Part shown: piece by piece, positions 60,816-64,000 of the stretch
How the letters are laid out: each line of letters begins with the position of its first letter
Position numbering within the stretch: the first letter of the stretch is position 1
Assembly (NCBI GenBank): GCA_018340805.1
Contig: JACMZG010001911.1
Coordinates: 30,811,727 to 30,875,726, forward strand
Reading direction: 5' to 3'
Source: Microvelia longipes
Taxonomy: Eukaryota > Arthropoda > Insecta > Hemiptera > Veliidae
DNA: 64,000 nt
The notes under the pieces: generated by a model
What the model was told of the DNA's origin: nothing
Databases searched by the model: none
Seen by the model: only the letters and a program-made list of their open reading frames with translations
Position numbers and translations under genes: made by a program

Positions 60816-61803
60816 CTGAAAAATATAAGTAAGTAATGCAATTTATTTTAATTTAGCGAATTTTCATAGAAAAGAGATTATGCTGTTAGGGTTAGGGAGA
60901 CTCGCTGATCATGAATATATTTACACATATTGTATAGTTTTATATATATTTATTTGTGTGTGTGTATATACGAGATTTTTGTTCCAAGACGTTTCTATGG
61001 AACTCAATAACTTTCGAACGCTTCCTCGGATCCAAATAAAAATTTGTACAAAAATCAACCTTGTTGATTTTTGTAATGTTCCTACCCCTAATGTATGTGA
61101 AATATGTGTGACGTCATTAATCCACAATAAACATTCAGTAAAAATTTCAAAAAATCACAAAACTTAAAAAAGAGTTTAGATCGGGCTGAAATTTTATGCA
61201 CATGCATTTGGTTATTATGGTTCACAAGTGCACAAAGTTACATTTTATTATCTGTTTGTTTCTGTTTTATCAATTGACAATAATAGATTGTAAAAAATTA
61301 CTTGTTTAACTAATACATATGATAAATTTTCTTCTATCGTCCCACTTGTATAAACTAGTAATATTACAAAATGATATAGGAATACCTGTTAAGTTTCATC
61401 TTAATAAGTAAATATGTTGTTCTTATATAAAATTACATGCGTATTTTATAATATATGATGCAAATTTGAAATCGATCCAAACATTTTCCCGATGTTTCTG
61501 ATTTTTGAAATTTTTGCTAAATCAGGACGATTAATGACGCCATCAAATAATTTGTACAAATTGTACAACTAAACATAAAAAAGTCAACTCTCAAGCATAA
61601 ACACGCTGAGAGATACGATAATAACTAATACACACATACAGACAGAAAACTTGACCAAAACAGGAAGTCTTAAAAACACCTAAAACGGATAATTCAGGCT
61701 ATTTCAAGTTTCAGATTTTTCACAAACACAGTACTTTTCCTTCATCCCAACTGTATAAATGAGGAAAAGTAAAAAGGAATCTTATTAGACACTGTGAACT
61801 TAC
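60816..61803 (-). other. Last intron of the SLC5 gene, filled by a dispersed repeat
   Basis: A 988-bp intron with donor GTAAGT at 61803 and acceptor at 60816. About 60930-61775 is repeat: a GTGT tract, GATCCAAATAAAAATTTGTA, ATGGTTCACAAGTGCACAAA (shared with 27150-27800), then CTCAAGCATAAACACGCTGA and the GAGGAAAAGTAAAAAG tail shared with R1 copies. The tail ends 28 bp from the splice donor. Confidence 0.7.
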
Positions 61804-62017
61804 ATCAGATTTAGCCGATTCTCTGCTCTTTTTCCTTCGTCTAATCGATTCAATTAAATTGTTAATTGGAGGAGCAAGGAGTTTAGAATCCAAGTCGTAA
61901 GGGTTTTGAGGACGATCAGTAAAACTAACTAATGATCCAATGACCAGCGTACCAACACAGCCTATCATCGAATACCACAAGTAAGAGATCTTCCACCCCC
62001 ACCATACTTCGTGATTA
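61804..62017 (-). CDS. SLC5-family sodium:solute symporter, penultimate coding exon
   Basis: Encodes one base completing a codon, then 71 residues: NHEVWWGWKISYLWYSMIGC, VGTLVIGSLVSFTDRP, QNPYDLDSKLLAPPINN, LIESIRRRKKSRESAKSD. The SYLWYSMIG...TLVIGSLVSF segment is the last transmembrane helix of insect SLC5 transporters (sodium-coupled monocarboxylate/multivitamin-like group), followed by the typical DLDSKLLAPP stretch and a basic cytoplasmic tail. These proteins import small organic solutes with sodium at the plasma membrane; the substrate cannot be told from this part. The acceptor TTTGTTTCAG ends at 62018 and the donor GAT|GTAAGT is consensus and phase 0. The frame running on to 61720 is intron read-through. 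About 85 percent of the protein lies elsewhere. Confidence 0.85.
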
Positions 62018-64000
62018 CTGAAACAAATATATATATTTAATACATTTTACGTCTAATGTAGAGACCCTGATGGTTCCAAGGAAAATATTTTAAATATTAA
62101 CTTATAAAACCTTCAAAAATAGCAAGGTTACGTTAAAAATTGGTTTATGATGGGTCATTCAAAAGGTTACAACCGAAAGCTTAATTCGTGAAACTCACAC
62201 TACGTATTACACTAATAATTATTTTAATCCTCTAAATGTTTTAACAAAACTATCATTAATCCAAGTACACTCAAATTTAAAAAGACACTTTTGCAATAAT
62301 AATGACATGGCATGCTGCTTTCTGTTCATTATTTTATGCCTGAATTCATTATTTTATTTTGGTGAAGCTTTTTACCTAATACCAAGATATAGATAGTAGA
62401 TAGTAATTAGGGAAAGGTGATAGATCACCTAGCAAGTAGGCCACGTTGTTGGGTCCTTTTTGCTGACTCCCTTAGATAGAAGATTGTGTTCTACACCTTA
62501 TGAGTCCTAGTGCTGGCATTTTATGTCTAATCCACAGAAGAGCCGTGACTTTACTCTAAGTTCTCTAGCTTCAACTAGACACAACACGTGCCCCACTGCC
62601 AGATCAGGCTTTCCTACTCTTGAAACCATAAGGCAGAAAAAATATTGCCTAAACCCAAGTTCATTTAGAGTTAAGGATCTTTTTCGAGTACCTGACATCG
62701 CTCAGGCTCGGAGCCCCCGGCCCTTTCAAATGACGGCACGTGAAAGGATTTTCATCCCTTCCATGAAATCCTACAGGTCCCGACCGGGATTGAACCCGGA
62801 CTATCTGGGTGGCATTACATCACTATATCTCCATTAGCACAGCACCACAGCACTAACCATTATATCACCGGGACCCCTGTGCAAATCTCTGTTACATTCT
62901 TTGTGGTTGTGGGTTTACCAAAACATGAAAACCTAGTTTAACTCGTGACCTTGTGTCATCTGCCTTTATTAAATTCTAATTTTAAGTACAGAGAACCCAA
63001 AATGTCTGGAGAAGAGAGCGTGACACCGCTTGCTGCTGTGTTTGTTAATAATTAACTAACAAAACTATCAGTTATTAAAATTGATTGATTTTGGTCTTTT
63101 AGTTTAAAATCAATGATGATCCGAGTTTTAAATATTAATTGAGCTCTACCTCTAAAATTATTAATCTTGTTTCGATTTTTAATCGTAGCTTCCGTTAGTA
63201 ATGTTAAAAGTTAGTTTAATGCAATTAAAATCCAATTTAGATATTTATGCTTATAAGAGATGAGCCAAGTGAAATTAGAAAGAAATTACTTATTCATTTA
63301 CAAAATGGCTGCGCGTGCTTGAAGAATCTACTACAGTTGGCACTACTTGTCAAAGAGACTAATACTTAGAGGGAGTACTTAGGTTGAATAACACAGTGGG
63401 GTCCAGACAGTTTCCAGTGGATACCATAACGGTACTTACTTGTAATAGGTCTCCCTAAAGGACGAATAGAGACTTCTACCCCTTTAAAACTCTCATCTTC
63501 AGTAACTTTATAGCATTTATGCGATTGATAATAATTACAACTTATTTTAAATTCAATTTACGAAATTTAAAGCAAAATGACCGAAAAATAATGTTATATT
63601 TACGAGACATTGTAATTATTATGTACAATCAATCAATTACGTCACCAATGTAATGTTATGGTATCACGCTACAGGGGATGATAAGAGCTATTGTATCCTC
63701 CCTCTAAGTCAAGGAACTTAAATAAAGGGGAAGGCCTTCTCAGCTTACTCTACTCTACTAAATCCTTCCTATCGTCAGGTCATAGATATGTCAAGTAAAA
63801 TTTTAGTTCTTTATTATTTTAGAGTAACTGTAAATATTTAATGTTATTCTTACCTTAGATAAGATTATTAAGTTATGTAGCCTATGTATAAAACAATACT
63901 AGAATTAAAGTCTGTTGACATTAAGCGAGTTAGATCTTAAAAGTAAAAAGCACATACTTTATACGTTCCTCCAATATTTTTAAACTCTATATATGGGAAA
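62018..64000. other. Upstream intron of the SLC5 gene or intergenic DNA
   Basis: Presumed intron of the minus-strand transporter. It contains a SINE (62441-62875). No earlier SLC5 exon was recognised. A minus-strand open stretch at about 63545-63350 with an internal GTAAGT, and one at 63999-63956 ending AAA|GTATGT, are possible but unassigned exons. Confidence 0.5.
62441..62875 (-). mobile_element. tRNA-derived SINE
   Basis: On the minus strand the head (62875-62776) starts GGTCCCGGTGATATAATGGT, has A-box-like TATAATGGTTAGTGC, B-box GGGTTCAATCC, and closes with CGGGACC, pairing perfectly with the opening GGTCCCG. At 100 nt, with an extra middle segment, it is not a working tRNA. A body of about 330 bp follows, ending near GGACCCAACAACGTGGCC. 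It is the most GC-rich block of its neighbourhood. Confidence 0.75.

Noticed and set aside
62776..62875. Functional tRNA gene on the minus strand
   Set aside because: The acceptor-like stem is perfect but the middle is about 25 nt too long and a SINE body follows.
63956..63999. Minus-strand FPYIEFKNIGGTYK followed by GTATGT as an SLC5 exon
   Set aside because: Its phase-0 donor cannot join the exon at 62017, which needs two bases from the preceding exon; the sequence is not recognisable as SLC5.

Overview
The window looks like nuclear DNA from an insect. It is AT-rich, has spliced genes with canonical GT-AG introns, and carries a very high load of short non-autonomous transposons, SINEs and AT/GT microsatellites. 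I cannot fix the species; a hemimetabolous insect such as a hemipteran is only a guess. An 845-base run of N (54796-55640) marks an assembly gap.

Three protein genes are supported. (1) Plus strand, 842-31019: a complete serotonin receptor of the insect 5-HT2 class, in five coding exons. They join in frame to 617 residues and carry every class A GPCR hallmark. Intron 1 is about 17 kb, intron 2 about 8 kb, intron 3 about 2.9 kb and intron 4 only 269 bp. (2) Minus strand, 51432-52938: the large terminal exon of a DUF229-family protein (alkaline-phosphatase/sulfatase-like fold); its N-terminal exons were not found. (3) Minus strand, 62017-60711: the last two coding exons of an SLC5-family sodium:solute symporter (final transmembrane helix and cytoplasmic tail); the rest of that gene lies beyond the right edge or was not recognised. 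The three genes share no pathway and are not an operon.

The introns and intergenic DNA are mostly repeats. Notable ones are: a roughly 300-bp hAT-type MITE family with exact 8-bp target duplications (24873-25179, 25719-26020, and a longer composite at 53013-53491); a 1.37-kb element with about 170-bp terminal inverted repeats at 35712-37077; fold-back elements at 22763-23237 and 19161-20110; a TA-flanked 292-bp element with G-rich ends inside a minisatellite at 9267-9558; an array of about 140-bp repeats with inverted copies at 5927-7077; two tRNA-derived SINEs; and a dispersed family (called R1 here) marked by GAGCGAAGCGAGTC-like motifs.

The most unusual observation is a 96-bp piece of the DUF229 exon copied in inverted orientation into an R1 element 1.5 kb away (54158-54253). 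Also worth checking are a chain of minimal upstream ORFs before the receptor start codon and hammerhead-like motifs in repeats. I see no prokaryotic features, CRISPR array, rRNA or convincing functional tRNA gene.
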